A program made the position numbers and the translations under genes. The notes below the pieces were generated by a model. The model was not told the DNA's origin. It saw only the letters and a list, made by a program, of their open reading frames with translations, and did no database searches. Positions 16,630 through 26,065 of a DNA stretch of 64,000 bases are shown piece by piece. Every line of letters starts with the position of its first letter. Positions within the stretch are counted from its first letter, which is position 1. Source of the stretch: Thiodiazotropha sp040793985 (GTDB lineage Bacteria > Pseudomonadota > Gammaproteobacteria > Chromatiales > Chromatiaceae); the NCBI GenBank assembly GCA_040793985.1, contig JBFNJI010000002.1:62001-126000 (forward strand). The letters are read 5' to 3'.

Positions 16630-17514
16630 TCAACACTGGTGAATGCGATCGTAGTAGCGTGCCCGGTAGAGCAAGCGGGGCGCTTTCCCATCCGTGAAGC
16701 CGCTTCGGGTATGCAGTACGTTGTTGCATACCAGTCCCTGACCGGCCTCCAGCTTTGCATGAAAATGCCATGGTGACGGGTTGCTCAGGAGCGACTTGAG
16801 AAACTCCACAGCCTCTTTCAGCAGCGGGTCGTCCCGCCACTCGATACTGCGGCTCCTGTCGGTATAGCGCATATGCAGGTGGCCATCCGGGTAGACGGCG
16901 AAAACCGGACCGCTGCGTGCGGGCCTGAGCTCTTCATTATCGACGATGTTGGCTGGAATGGTCATGGCGCATGGATGCATTAATGCACGAACGTACTCAG
17001 GATTTCGGTCCATGATCTGCATGAACAGGATCTCGTGGTCCAGCAGGTCATTTTCTCCACCCTGCTTCGCGGGGTTGACACAATGCAGCAGCAAGGCGTG
17101 AATCTGGTGCTCGGGCAGGTTGTAGTAGCCATCCGTGTGCCAGGCAATAGGGCGGTCGGAATAGGGGATATAGCCGTTACGCAGTGCATCGGACTGTACC
17201 GTCAGCGAGCTGATGGCGTCGTTGTCCGCGCACATATTATGATCCAGTTGGCGGAGGCCGAAAGTCAACCCGAGCTCTGCGATGATACGCTTGTCGGCGT
17301 CATGCCCCGAGAGCCCTGCCCAGACTGCCATGTTGCACTTCTGGCATAGGGATAGGATCTTGTCGTGCTCTGTCGAAGAGAGCTGGCGGGGATCGCGTAT
17401 TTCGACGACAAGCTCCTCCACCCCTTGCGGATAGTATTCGAGTTTTTTATCCCGCCAGTATGCATAGGCGTCGCGATTGCCGGGCAGGAATGGTGATTGG
17501 TCATGCTTTGACAT
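16630..17514 (-). CDS. TauD/TfdA-family Fe(II)/2-oxoglutarate dioxygenase
   Basis: 294 residues. The metal-binding facial triad is visible as WHTDG (His125-x-Asp127) and the distal His in NVLHTRSGF near residue 267; the 2-oxoglutarate-binding Arg is in RLLYRARYY (about 279-287). Such enzymes hydroxylate or split off small groups (sulphite, amino-acid side chains) using O2. The substrate is unknown; no sulphonate or taurine transport genes are near. It is convergent with purF and divergent from ubiT. Confidence 0.8.
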   Translation of the reverse strand: MSKHDQSPFLPGNRDAYAYWRDKKLEYYPQGVEELVVEIRDPRQLSSTEHDKILSLCQKCNMAVWAGLSGHDADKRIIAELGLTFGLRQLDHNMCADNDAISSLTVQSDALRNGYIPYSDRPIAWHTDGYYNLPEHQIHALLLHCVNPAKQGGENDLLDHEILFMQIMDRNPEYVRALMHPCAMTIPANIVDNEELRPARSGPVFAVYPDGHLHMRYTDRSRSIEWRDDPLLKEAVEFLKSLLSNPSPWHFHAKLEAGQGLVCNNVLHTRSGFTDGKAPRLLYRARYYDRIHQC

Positions 17515-17646
17515 AGAAAGGATTTTCGCAGATTTCAGTGAGTGTTGGTATGATACCCTGACCTAGGGCTGTTGGGAAAACAGATACTGTGTCACCAGCA
17601 TCCGCTATTTAGGTGATCAGCAGAGTTTAATTTGAGGCATAAAATC

Positions 17647-18141
17647 ATGCGCGCAGTTTCAAGACGACCAACAATACCAAAGCCTTTTGCTCTGCCATTG
17701 AGGCTGCTCCCACGAAAGGCCCATGGCACTATCTTGAGTTCAATCCTCAACAGGACGCTTCGAAACGAAATCGAGGATGGGGAACTGGACTTCCTCGAAA
17801 AGCGCGTGGTTTGTATTAAGGTGAGTGATCTCGGCCTTGAGTACAGCTTGACACTGGCCAAAGGAGTGATTGCGGAAGCGGGAAGCAGCAAGGCGGAGCT
17901 GGTCATTAGCGGCTCGGTCTACGATTATCTGTTGCTGATAAGCGGCAAGGAAGATCCCGATACCCTGTTTTTTCAACGCCACCTGGTGATGGATGGCGAT
18001 ACCGGTTTGGGTGTCCATCTGAAGAACATGCTGGCTGCGATAGAAATCGATCAGTTGCCCTTGCCACTGGATATTCGCCCTTACATCGAACGCTTTTTAC
18101 GGATTTACGAGAAATTTCCCAATATGAGCGCTCGTACATAG
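17647..18141 (+). CDS. ubiT: SCP2-domain lipid-binding protein, UbiT-like
   Basis: 164 residues from ATG 17647; a TTG at 17632 would add five. The SCP2 lipid-carrier fold fills most of the chain. LVISGSVYDYLLLISGKEDPDTLFFQRHLVMDGDTGLG spans about residues 85-122, and the DTLFFQR-L--DGDT pattern is characteristic of E. coli UbiT (YhbT). UbiT works with UbiU and UbiV in O2-independent ubiquinone synthesis, probably holding the lipid intermediates. Its usual neighbours ubiU and ubiV are about 8 kb away here (25164-27061), so the set is split. No clear FNR site upstream. Confidence 0.75.
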   Translation: MRAVSRRPTIPKPFALPLRLLPRKAHGTILSSILNRTLRNEIEDGELDFLEKRVVCIKVSDLGLEYSLTLAKGVIAEAGSSKAELVISGSVYDYLLLISGKEDPDTLFFQRHLVMDGDTGLGVHLKNMLAAIEIDQLPLPLDIRPYIERFLRIYEKFPNMSART

Positions 18142-18167
18142 TAGTAATCCAGCATCGCTGACTCTCG

Positions 18168-18971
18168 TTAACTACCTATTTCAGGCAGTTGCTTGACGAT
18201 GCAGTGATGGCCTTGGATTTTCTCTATTAAATGCCGGGTGATTTCAGGCGGAGCGCTACACCAATAATCCTCTTTCCCGAGTTGCGAGCTTGGAGAGAGT
18301 ATATCTGCATCATGCAACCTTCTGCGCAACTGGTTGGCTACCGCCAGACCCGTATCGATAATGGTGACTGAAGATCCTGCCAATCGTGCAATGGTATCTT
18401 TGATCAGTGGATAATGCGTGCAACCCAGCACCAGGGTATCGACGCCCTTTTCCAGCAGCGGTATCAGTTCCTGCTCTACAAGTTTCAGGGTTTTGTTATG
18501 ACCAGTACCATTGTGCTCAATAGTCTCCACCCACCCATGGCAGGGGGCATAAAATATATCTGCTTCGTTCGAATGTTGCTCGACCAGGTTACGGAATTTA
18601 CCACTGTGCAGCGTTCCCTCCGTGGCCAGGACACCGATCATGCCATTACGACTCTCCAGTGTCGCCGGCTTAACACCGGGTTCCATGCCGACGATGGGCA
18701 GTGAAAGGTGCTCTCTCAAGTGCGCAACCGCAACGGCAGTCGCCGTATTACATGCGATTACGATCGCTTTGGCATCCTGTTGTATGAGAAAGTCAGCAAT
18801 CTGTTTGCTGCGGTCGAGTATGAAATCGCTTGCCTTGTTACCATAAGGCAGGTGTGCTCTATCGGAAACATAGATGAGGTTTTCAGCTGGAAGTAATTCA
18901 CGAATATGGCGCAATACGGAAAGACCGCCTATGCCCGAGTCGAAAACACCGATGGGCCTTCTAGAGAGCAC
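18168..18971 (-). CDS. murI: Glutamate racemase
   Basis: Makes D-glutamate for peptidoglycan. 267 residues. GVFDSGIGGLSV (8-19) is the N-terminal signature. The two catalytic cysteines sit in VIACNTATA (about 71-79) and LVLGCTHYPLI (about 182-192). The ATG at 18971 lies inside the 3' end of the upstream sensor kinase gene (11-base overlap), so translation may be coupled. Finding it at the end of a TonB receptor/sensor kinase chain is unusual. Confidence 0.95.
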   Translation of the reverse strand: MLSRRPIGVFDSGIGGLSVLRHIRELLPAENLIYVSDRAHLPYGNKASDFILDRSKQIADFLIQQDAKAIVIACNTATAVAVAHLREHLSLPIVGMEPGVKPATLESRNGMIGVLATEGTLHSGKFRNLVEQHSNEADIFYAPCHGWVETIEHNGTGHNKTLKLVEQELIPLLEKGVDTLVLGCTHYPLIKDTIARLAGSSVTIIDTGLAVANQLRRRLHDADILSPSSQLGKEDYWCSAPPEITRHLIEKIQGHHCIVKQLPEIGS

Positions 18972-21702
18972 CGTTTGTTTCCCTGGTCTGTAATAAACGC
19001 TTGACTTCGCATTCCATTGTAGAGAATTCCTTTAGTAACAGTTCCGTCTCTTGTGACGATATGGCCTGCTCAAATGCCTGTACTGAGTAGTCAAGCGCTG
19101 GCACTCCACAGGAGGAGGTGGAGCCGCGTATCTTATGAGTTATTTCCTTAAGACGCTCCCAATTCTGATCGTGTATGTACTTGTCAATCTCCTCGAGTTG
19201 TTGTGGTAACTCGCTACAGAGTTGGCTGAACAGCTCATTTGCGAGTGCCCTGTCGCCACCGGTTATATTGAGTATTTTATTGTTGTCTATTACAAGGAGC
19301 CGGTCGGTATTGGCTGAATCGTTCTCTTCAAAGGGAGATGCATGTTGATTATCAGTATGTTCCTGCCGGTTGAAGATGTTTCTTATGATGGACCACATCT
19401 GTGGTTCGTCGATTGGTTTTAACAGGTAGCCATCCATCCCGGATTCCTTTATCTGGTTTCGCGTGGCAGGAACTACATCGGCCGTCAAGGCAATGATTGG
19501 GGTGTGTTTATCGCCGGCCTCATTGTGCCGAATGACTTCAGCCGCTTTGGTGCCTTTCATCTTGGGCATGTGAATATCCATCAATATCAAGTCGAAATCC
19601 TTGATCAATGTTTGCGAAATGGCATTTAAGCCGTCACTTGCCTCAGTTACATTGGCGCCGTTGTTGCGCATCAGCGTACTTATGAGTTTCAGGTTGATAT
19701 CGTTGTCATCAACGACAAGTATGTTGTAATTTGCAAGAGCTTGACTGGGGGAATGGACATATTGATCAGCACTGGCTTTAGAGCCACCATGAGAGCCGGA
19801 TACTATCCGTTCCAGTGTATCGGCTAGTTTACTGGTAGTGAAGGGTTTGGATAGGTAGAAATCCTTGCTGATGGACTGAAATTTCTCAATGATTACGCGT
19901 TCAGAAGCGCTTAAGAGCACCAGGAAAGGTGTGTTGCTGATTGCGCGCAATCGGTGAATTTCGCTCTCCGCGTACCCGGATATTATCTCTTTGTGCTCAA
20001 ATCCCAAAATAATTAAATCATATTGATTATCGGGTTGTAGCGGATGATCCGTGGTTGCGCAGGTAATCCCGAAGGCTTCCAAAGTATGCTTGGTGGCCAA
20101 AAGGGAAAGTTTGTGGTTATCTGCGATTAGTGTCCGTTTTCCCTCGATATGGGGGCTCTTCGGCGGAGACTGATCCATGGATGATTTGGTCAATGGTATT
20201 ATTACGATGAAATTGGAACCCTTGCCTGGGTTACTGATCAACTCGATGTCGCCGTTCATGGATTGCGCCAGCTTTTTGCAGATACTCAAACCTAAACCAG
20301 TCCCGCCATAAACACGACTTGTGGATGAGTCAGCCTGTTGAAACGACTCAAAGAGTGTTTGCTGGGCTTTCTTGTCGATTCCAATCCCGGTATCAGTTAC
20401 AGAGAATTTAAGTATGCATTTTTCCTCTGTCTCTTCATCGATCATGACGCGTATGATGACATCGCCCTGGTGGGTGAATTTGATTGCATTGTTAACCAGA
20501 TTGACCAGGATCTGCCGAATGCGTGTCTCATCACCGATAAGCGTCTTCGGTACATCTGAATAGACAAGTAATATCAGTTCCAATCCCTTGTCATGAGCTG
20601 ATGGGGAGAGCAGAACTGCAGGTTCTTCAAAACACTCATTCACATGAAATGGCGCAGTTTCTGGTTCGAGTTTTCCATATTCCAATTTTGAGTAGTCAAG
20701 AATCTCGTTGATTATCTCCAGTAGATTGATCGCCGACTTGGAAATGGTATTGACCAGGTCCCGCTGCTGTCTTGAAAGGTCGGTTTTGAGGAGTAAGTTG
20801 GTGAATCCGAGTACGCCATTCATCGGGGTGCGGATCTCGTGACTCATGTTGGCGAGGAATTCCGATTTTGCCTTGCTTGCAGATAGGGCCCGTTTTTTTG
20901 CCAAATCGAGTTCAACATTCTGGATTTCAAGGGCTTCCATTGTTTCGGTTAGTTCCGATGTCGCCTGATCGATCTGATGTTGCATAGTCTCGTGTGATCT
21001 CAGGATCTGACTTGTCATGGCGTTGAAGCCCTCTTCGAGACTGCGGATTTCGCCTTTGGAAACCTCCGGTACACGAACGGTCAGGTCGCCATCCCGCATA
21101 CGGGAAACCGCCTGGGTTAATTTGTCGATGGGTCTGATCACCGACCTGCTCAGTGCCAATGAGAAAAATGCAGTACATACCAATCCGAAAACCAGCATGA
21201 TGATTGAGTTGCGAATGGTGTTTTTTCTGTTTTCAGTGAGGCGTGTCTTACTGAGTGTCAGTACTACCTTGCCCATGCTGCGGTTGAGGGAATCACGGCC
21301 CTTGGCTACCTGGTCCGGGTAGTCAACAATGTCGATATCCTCAACTACATAGATTGCTGCTGCAGAGAATACAGCAATATTGTTTGGGTGCTCGCTATAT
21401 TGTTTCTCCAGGCGGGTTAGAAGTGCTCCGGTGGCATCGAAGACTTCGATGCTATAGACATCCGGTTGTAAAAAGACGGGTCTCAAACTCATTTCCAGGA
21501 TCGACTTGTCGCGGGTGAAAATCCCGTAGACACTAATCGAAGCTGATTGGTTGGCGATTGAAACGCCTCTCTCGTTAAACGACTCATTCAAGCGATCAAG
21601 CTGAGTGCTGATCAAATAGACAGTCAAGATGAAGGCAAGAATGAATGCTGGCAGTAAGCCAACCATCAATGCCTGAAATCGTAAGGATTTAAGCTCAATC
21701 AT
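18961..21702 (-). CDS. Hybrid sensor histidine kinase with degenerate REC, REC and HPt domains (BarA-like layout)
   Basis: 913 residues. Membrane segments at about 12-32 and 165-185 enclose a periplasmic domain of about 130 residues. HAMP (about 186-240), coiled coil, H-box NMSHEIRTP with His288, N-box around Asn401/Asn405, G-box GGTGLGLSI (466-474). A receiver-like domain at about 523-635 has lost the acceptor Asp (LIILGFEH in its place). The second receiver (about 659-780) is complete, with Asp709 in LMDIHMPKMKG. HPt His857 lies in THKIRGS. It should relay phosphate to an unlinked regulator. Its start overlaps the binding-protein gene by eight bases, so that protein may be its ligand-binding partner. 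Confidence 0.93.
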   Translation of the reverse strand: MIELKSLRFQALMVGLLPAFILAFILTVYLISTQLDRLNESFNERGVSIANQSASISVYGIFTRDKSILEMSLRPVFLQPDVYSIEVFDATGALLTRLEKQYSEHPNNIAVFSAAAIYVVEDIDIVDYPDQVAKGRDSLNRSMGKVVLTLSKTRLTENRKNTIRNSIIMLVFGLVCTAFFSLALSRSVIRPIDKLTQAVSRMRDGDLTVRVPEVSKGEIRSLEEGFNAMTSQILRSHETMQHQIDQATSELTETMEALEIQNVELDLAKKRALSASKAKSEFLANMSHEIRTPMNGVLGFTNLLLKTDLSRQQRDLVNTISKSAINLLEIINEILDYSKLEYGKLEPETAPFHVNECFEEPAVLLSPSAHDKGLELILLVYSDVPKTLIGDETRIRQILVNLVNNAIKFTHQGDVIIRVMIDEETEEKCILKFSVTDTGIGIDKKAQQTLFESFQQADSSTSRVYGGTGLGLSICKKLAQSMNGDIELISNPGKGSNFIVIIPLTKSSMDQSPPKSPHIEGKRTLIADNHKLSLLATKHTLEAFGITCATTDHPLQPDNQYDLIILGFEHKEIISGYAESEIHRLRAISNTPFLVLLSASERVIIEKFQSISKDFYLSKPFTTSKLADTLERIVSGSHGGSKASADQYVHSPSQALANYNILVVDDNDINLKLISTLMRNNGANVTEASDGLNAISQTLIKDFDLILMDIHMPKMKGTKAAEVIRHNEAGDKHTPIIALTADVVPATRNQIKESGMDGYLLKPIDEPQMWSIIRNIFNRQEHTDNQHASPFEENDSANTDRLLVIDNNKILNITGGDRALANELFSQLCSELPQQLEEIDKYIHDQNWERLKEITHKIRGSTSSCGVPALDYSVQAFEQAISSQETELLLKEFSTMECEVKRLLQTRETNGAL

Positions 21703-22753
21703 GATCGTTGTCTTTTGATACCTTGATCATCTTGCTTGCCAATTCCGCTTCTGATTTTAAGGGAAAATCCAGAGATCTTGCTACTTCAGAGTTAAACAGA
21801 AGAGTGAAATATTGTGCCGTTTGTTCATGTTCTCCGATGTTTTCCCCGGAATAGACTTTTACGATATTGTCTCTGACATGGTATGCGATATCTTCAGGTG
21901 ATGAATAGGCGGCCGCCAATGCGCCTGCTTTTACATAGGCGGAAGAAAACCCGATTAACGGAATACGCTTTCTATATGTCGATATCAGGATATTGGAGAC
22001 GGTCGATTTATTGTGTATTTTCGTATCCGGCACCGCAAGTAAGATATCGATGGAGTGAAGTAACCGGCTTAGTGAGGCGCCGACCTGATCGGAAGATTCG
22101 ACTTTTTCAATGTGCAGTCTGAGATCGAGCTCAGCAGCAGACTCCTCCAGTTGCTTGGTCGATGATTCATCTGTATTGCTGATCATGACGCCAATGTTTT
22201 TGAATCTGTCCGAGAGGGCGTCTATCAACAATATGCTTCTGCGAAGTGGCTGATCAAGATATAGATAGTGCTGATCCGAGTCGCTGGCGTAAGCGGAGGC
22301 TATATTGCTGTTTTGAGGGATTAGCGCCGAGAGGACGAGTTTCCCTTTAAAATTTTTGTTTGCATATTCAGCCGCTTTGATTCCAAGTGTAACGATAAGC
22401 CTGTGTTTATCGGAAGGTGGTATGTCGAGAGACGATATCTGACTGATTTCAAAGTTCGTATCCTGGCATTCCAGGTTTCGGTTCCTGCAGAGCTTGATGG
22501 TGGAGTTGGTAATTGTCGTGGCAACGTCGAGGTAGACATCCTCATTGCCACTGAGAAGAATCAATATGTTGTTGTCTTTGGCATAAACCGAGCGTGGCAG
22601 TATCAGGCAGATTAAAACAAGGAGGATGGCTAGAATCGCCTTGCTGAATTCACGGAGGTATGCAGGAAGCGGGACACGGCGAAGCGGCCTGCTGCTGGCT
22701 GGGCGCACTCGCAGGTGCAGAAAAATTCGCTTGTTACTGTTCAATAAAGACAT
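21695..22753 (-). CDS. Periplasmic binding protein-like (ABC sub-bind type)
   Basis: 352 residues. A hydrophobic segment at about 41-56 looks like a signal peptide after an unusually long N-terminal extension, so the real start may lie further in. The mature part has the two-lobed pattern of the ABC substrate-binding family (PF04392 type): LILLSGNEDVYLDV, LIVTLGIKAAEYA, NIGVMISNTDESS, DILLAVPDTKIHN, RIPLIGFSSAYVKAGALAA. No permease or ATPase is adjacent. It is placed between a TonB receptor and a sensor kinase that it overlaps by eight bases, which suggests sensing and not transport. Confidence 0.75.
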   Translation of the reverse strand: MSLLNSNKRIFLHLRVRPASSRPLRRVPLPAYLREFSKAILAILLVLICLILPRSVYAKDNNILILLSGNEDVYLDVATTITNSTIKLCRNRNLECQDTNFEISQISSLDIPPSDKHRLIVTLGIKAAEYANKNFKGKLVLSALIPQNSNIASAYASDSDQHYLYLDQPLRRSILLIDALSDRFKNIGVMISNTDESSTKQLEESAAELDLRLHIEKVESSDQVGASLSRLLHSIDILLAVPDTKIHNKSTVSNILISTYRKRIPLIGFSSAYVKAGALAAAYSSPEDIAYHVRDNIVKVYSGENIGEHEQTAQYFTLLFNSEVARSLDFPLKSEAELASKMIKVSKDNDHD

Positions 22754-22765
22754 TTCGTCTTGTTA

Positions 22766-24961
22766 TCAGAACGATGCCTTGGCCTGGAGATAGATACGCC
22801 TTTCCCAGACATTGAAGGCGCCGGGTCCTTCATTGTGAAAAAAGTCAAAATTTTCATTGTGCAGATTCTGGAGGATTAGTGAGATGTCGATATCGTCCCC
22901 TGCAATGTCGATGTGTTTGTTCAGCTTCAAGTCGAGCCGGCTGAAGTTGGGCACCACATCACCTTCGCCGGGCCACTCCATTTCATCGGTAAAATAGTAT
23001 GCGCCGCTTATGCTAAAGCCATCATCAAAGTTATGACTGGCAATCAGGCTGAAGGTTCTTTTTGGGATCTTCTTATCTGCGTTTTCACGAAAACTGGCAA
23101 TACCATCCTTGATCCTTTTCAGTTCGTTTCCGCTGATATCCATGTAGCTGAGGCCGAGGAAGATCAGGTCTCTGTTGGTGGGGCGGAAGTCGATTTCAAA
23201 CTCAATTCCATCAATATCAACCTCGCCGAAATTGGTATAGGTAAAAGCGCCGTTTTGATAGAAACTTTGCAATTGCATCAAAACATCCAAAGCCAGAGCG
23301 TCAGTAATTCCACGATCGGGATCGGGTATGTCAAAGTGTACGTATTGGTCGATTATGTTTGTGTATTCTTCATGGAACAGGCAGAGGTCGAAATTGGCGC
23401 CATACTCCGTAAAGTTGCCGAAGTAGCCGATTTCAATGCGTTCGATTTGTTGCGGTTCGAGATCTTCAGTGCTGATCACCCAGGTATTGAACTCGTCATC
23501 CCGTGAATCGAGATACAGGGAAACGTGGGCGTTGTCTTCATAAATTGTCGGCATGCGAAAAGCCCGTGAACCGCTTATTCTTACGGTACTGGACTGTGTC
23601 AGATGGTGGTTTATACCCAATCTCGGCGAAAAGACGTGATCCTTACCTTCAAACTTCTCGAACATACTGCCAAGGTTAACTACTGTTGCAGGCGTCGCGT
23701 ACCATTCGGCATTGAGAAACAATCTGTATAAGTCTCTGGAGACCGGGTCATCTTCCTGCAACAGCCAATAGCTCTCTCCACGATCGTGTCTTGCCCCAAC
23801 TCCCCAGGCGATGCGCAAGTTGTCCGATGCTTCGAATGTATGTTCGATCTCCAGGTCGTAACGATGGGACTTCATGCCCAGCCACGAGTAGGCCATGGGC
23901 GAGTCTGTCAGGTTTAATGCATTTAGAAAGGCGTCGAAATCGTACGCTCCCGCCGACAATGTGGCGGCGAAAATGTCTGTTCTTAAAGCTTCATCGAAAC
24001 CCTGCAACTGATCCAGCATCGAGATTTGCTGGGAAAGGGTGATGGTGCGGGTAAGGTCGTCGATCGAATAGTAGTTGTGATAAAACTGCAGGCTGACCTT
24101 GCTCTTTTCGGAAAGTACGCGATTCCACTCGATGAACTGGTAGTTATACTGGTTATCGAGTTCCCGCTCCTGCGACAAAAGACCGGGCAGTCCTTCGTCG
24201 TAGTTGCCGTATGCCACACCTAACGTGGTACGAATCGAATTATTGAGATCGATATTATAGTCGCTGTCCAGCTTCAACCATTTTGTCCGTGACGAATCGT
24301 CGCGGTTGTCAAACCCCTCGCCCTCCCGGTAACTGGTCGAGAGTCGGTAGTCGAGCCTGCCAACGCTATCTGCATGTGCCGCTTCCACGTAACGGGTCTT
24401 TTCATAGCCAGTGGTGACGGAGAGCATGGTGCCGGTCAGATCGGCCGGATGCTCCGTGACTATATTTATTACCCCGGCATAGGAGTTGGAGCCATAGGCA
24501 GCGGCATTGGGCCCACGTATCACCTCGATGCGCAATATCTCGTCCAGGCTGAGATAGATTTCCGTCCACGGAATTCCTCCGAAGACTGGGTCGTAGATCG
24601 ATCTTCCATCGATCAGGACCTGCATGTCCCTGGCGTATTCATCCGCATGGCCGTGATAGGTTACTGTGGCACTGGTGCCTGCGAAAAAGCCAACGGTAAA
24701 GCCTGGAACCAATCTCAGCAGATCCGGCAGGTTCAGCGCTGCGCTGGCTCTGATCATCTTTTTATCTATCACAGTCATTGCGGTAGGGGTATTGGATTGC
24801 GACTGTGAGAGTCTGGATGCGGAAAGCACGACCGGCAGGTCGTCATAAAAATAACTTTCTGTCACTCCCGATAAATCGATACTGTGAGCCTGATTAAAGC
24901 AGAAGGCGAGAAACAACCCAAGCTGGATACTTCGAAAACTGCAGTGTTTTACGTGAGACAT
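22766..24961 (-). CDS. TonB-dependent outer-membrane receptor
   Basis: About 731 residues from ATG 24961, which has AAGG at good spacing; an ATG at 24991 would add ten. A signal peptide ends near NQAHS. The plug domain (about 35-160) includes LPVVLSASRLSQSQSNTPTA, LVPGFTVGFFAGTSATV, VLIDGRSIY and VEVIRGPNAAAYGSNSYAGV-type blocks. The rest is a 22-strand barrel ending YLQAKASF with the C-terminal Phe. It imports an unknown large or scarce solute with TonB energy. A binding-protein gene follows 12 bases later, then a sensor kinase and murI, all on this strand. Confidence 0.93.
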   Translation of the reverse strand: MSHVKHCSFRSIQLGLFLAFCFNQAHSIDLSGVTESYFYDDLPVVLSASRLSQSQSNTPTAMTVIDKKMIRASAALNLPDLLRLVPGFTVGFFAGTSATVTYHGHADEYARDMQVLIDGRSIYDPVFGGIPWTEIYLSLDEILRIEVIRGPNAAAYGSNSYAGVINIVTEHPADLTGTMLSVTTGYEKTRYVEAAHADSVGRLDYRLSTSYREGEGFDNRDDSSRTKWLKLDSDYNIDLNNSIRTTLGVAYGNYDEGLPGLLSQERELDNQYNYQFIEWNRVLSEKSKVSLQFYHNYYSIDDLTRTITLSQQISMLDQLQGFDEALRTDIFAATLSAGAYDFDAFLNALNLTDSPMAYSWLGMKSHRYDLEIEHTFEASDNLRIAWGVGARHDRGESYWLLQEDDPVSRDLYRLFLNAEWYATPATVVNLGSMFEKFEGKDHVFSPRLGINHHLTQSSTVRISGSRAFRMPTIYEDNAHVSLYLDSRDDEFNTWVISTEDLEPQQIERIEIGYFGNFTEYGANFDLCLFHEEYTNIIDQYVHFDIPDPDRGITDALALDVLMQLQSFYQNGAFTYTNFGEVDIDGIEFEIDFRPTNRDLIFLGLSYMDISGNELKRIKDGIASFRENADKKIPKRTFSLIASHNFDDGFSISGAYYFTDEMEWPGEGDVVPNFSRLDLKLNKHIDIAGDDIDISLILQNLHNENFDFFHNEGPGAFNVWERRIYLQAKASF

Positions 24962-25009
24962 GCGATAACCTTGTGTCGAGTAACGTATCAATGCATATGA
25001 GAACTGACT

Positions 25010-25035
25010 GCCGCTAGCGCAACTTAGGCAGCGGC
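25010..25035. promoter_or_regulatory. Inverted repeat in the TonB-receptor leader
   Basis: GCCGCT, 14-base loop, AGCGGC, about 50 bases upstream of the receptor ATG. It could fold in the leader mRNA or be an operator. A separate 10-base palindrome CACAGCTGTG lies at 25065-25074. No known riboswitch boxes are recognised. Confidence 0.35.
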
Positions 25036-25121
25036 CGTACTCCCGTCGCCATAACTATCATACACCACAGCTGTGTGGGTGGTTATAGCTGATAGTCCCG
25101 GGAGCCGTGGAGTGGGAACGG

Positions 25122-25142
25122 CACTAAAAAAACATTTTAGTG
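25122..25142. terminator. Hairpin after ubiV
   Basis: CACTAAAA, five-base loop, TTTTAGTG, 21 bases beyond the ubiV stop in the direction of transcription. Its arms are AT-rich with a T-run inside the right arm, so strength is doubtful, but the place fits the end of the radical SAM-ubiUV operon. Confidence 0.45.
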
Positions 25143-25163
25143 CGGACTGGAGTCGGGTGAATC

Positions 25164-26063
25164 CTAGCGGAGGGAATTAAAATCCGCCTGACCGTCAACC
25201 CCGTGCCAGTAGCCATTACATGCGCCAAGCGGCATATATTTACTAAGATCGCTTATATCTTCGTCATGCAAGGCGCTATGGTAAGCGTCGACTATTTTGT
25301 CAGTATTTGAGGACTGCGGGCTAATTCTCAGAATATCGACCTGCAGCTCTCTAAGAAGGGGTAGTTCGCGGATTAGGTTGCAGGTCTTCGCTGAGACAGT
25401 CTGGATGCCGTTTAAAGCAAGAAAGGGTTCCTGCTCCTGGGTTGAGAGCAGGCGGCCGTCGGGGTAATCGATGCATTTATATCGACAGTCGTCTTTCGGA
25501 AGGTTGTGGGATCTCGCAGTAAAGCACCTGGCGGAAAGGGTCAAGGGCATGCGGCCATAGCAGAACACCTCGGTTTCAACGCCCTGTGGTCTGTGCATTT
25601 GAATTTGAGCCAGTGTTTGGTTTGAGAGCTCGATCGGCAGTACCCAGCGTTTGAGTCCTTTGGACGCAAGCAGCTCGAGACTGGTCGAGTTGTAGATGTT
25701 GATGCTCGGACCAGTCACAAAGGGTATGCCTTTGCCGCTCAGGATCTGTACCGCTCCGATATCATTGGCTTCAACCATGAAACGACCGTTTCCACACAAT
25801 TTTCTGAGCGTCTTCAGCTCCGACTCCGCCTCTATCAGGGCGAGAGTGGAGAGTACGATCTCCTTGTCGCTCTGTGTGCTCAGCCTGGTGGCCAGCTCGA
25901 TCCAGTCATTGGTGCGCAGACTGCGTCTCTTGGAACAGACGGTCTCACCCAGGTAGATGATATCCACGGGCATGTCCAACACCTGATCATAAAAATCAAA
26001 TAGTGTGTCTCTTGACCAGTAGAAGAGTACCGGCCCCAGGGAGAGTTTAGGAGTCATCGTCAT
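25164..26063 (-). CDS. ubiV: UbiV, O2-independent ubiquinone hydroxylation subunit (U32 family)
   Basis: 299 residues from ATG 26063. U32-type TIM barrel. The Fe-S cysteines known for UbiV are visible: one in GETVCSKRR near residue 39, and CFTARSHNLPKDDCRYKC (about 179-196) holding three more. UbiV and UbiU form a complex that hydroxylates ubiquinone precursors without O2, using prephenate as the hydroxyl donor. Its start follows the ubiU stop by two bases, indicating coupled translation. It is the last gene of a four-gene operon. Confidence 0.88.
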   Translation of the reverse strand: MTMTPKLSLGPVLFYWSRDTLFDFYDQVLDMPVDIIYLGETVCSKRRSLRTNDWIELATRLSTQSDKEIVLSTLALIEAESELKTLRKLCGNGRFMVEANDIGAVQILSGKGIPFVTGPSINIYNSTSLELLASKGLKRWVLPIELSNQTLAQIQMHRPQGVETEVFCYGRMPLTLSARCFTARSHNLPKDDCRYKCIDYPDGRLLSTQEQEPFLALNGIQTVSAKTCNLIRELPLLRELQVDILRISPQSSNTDKIVDAYHSALHDEDISDLSKYMPLGACNGYWHGVDGQADFNSLR

Positions 26064-26065
26064 GG

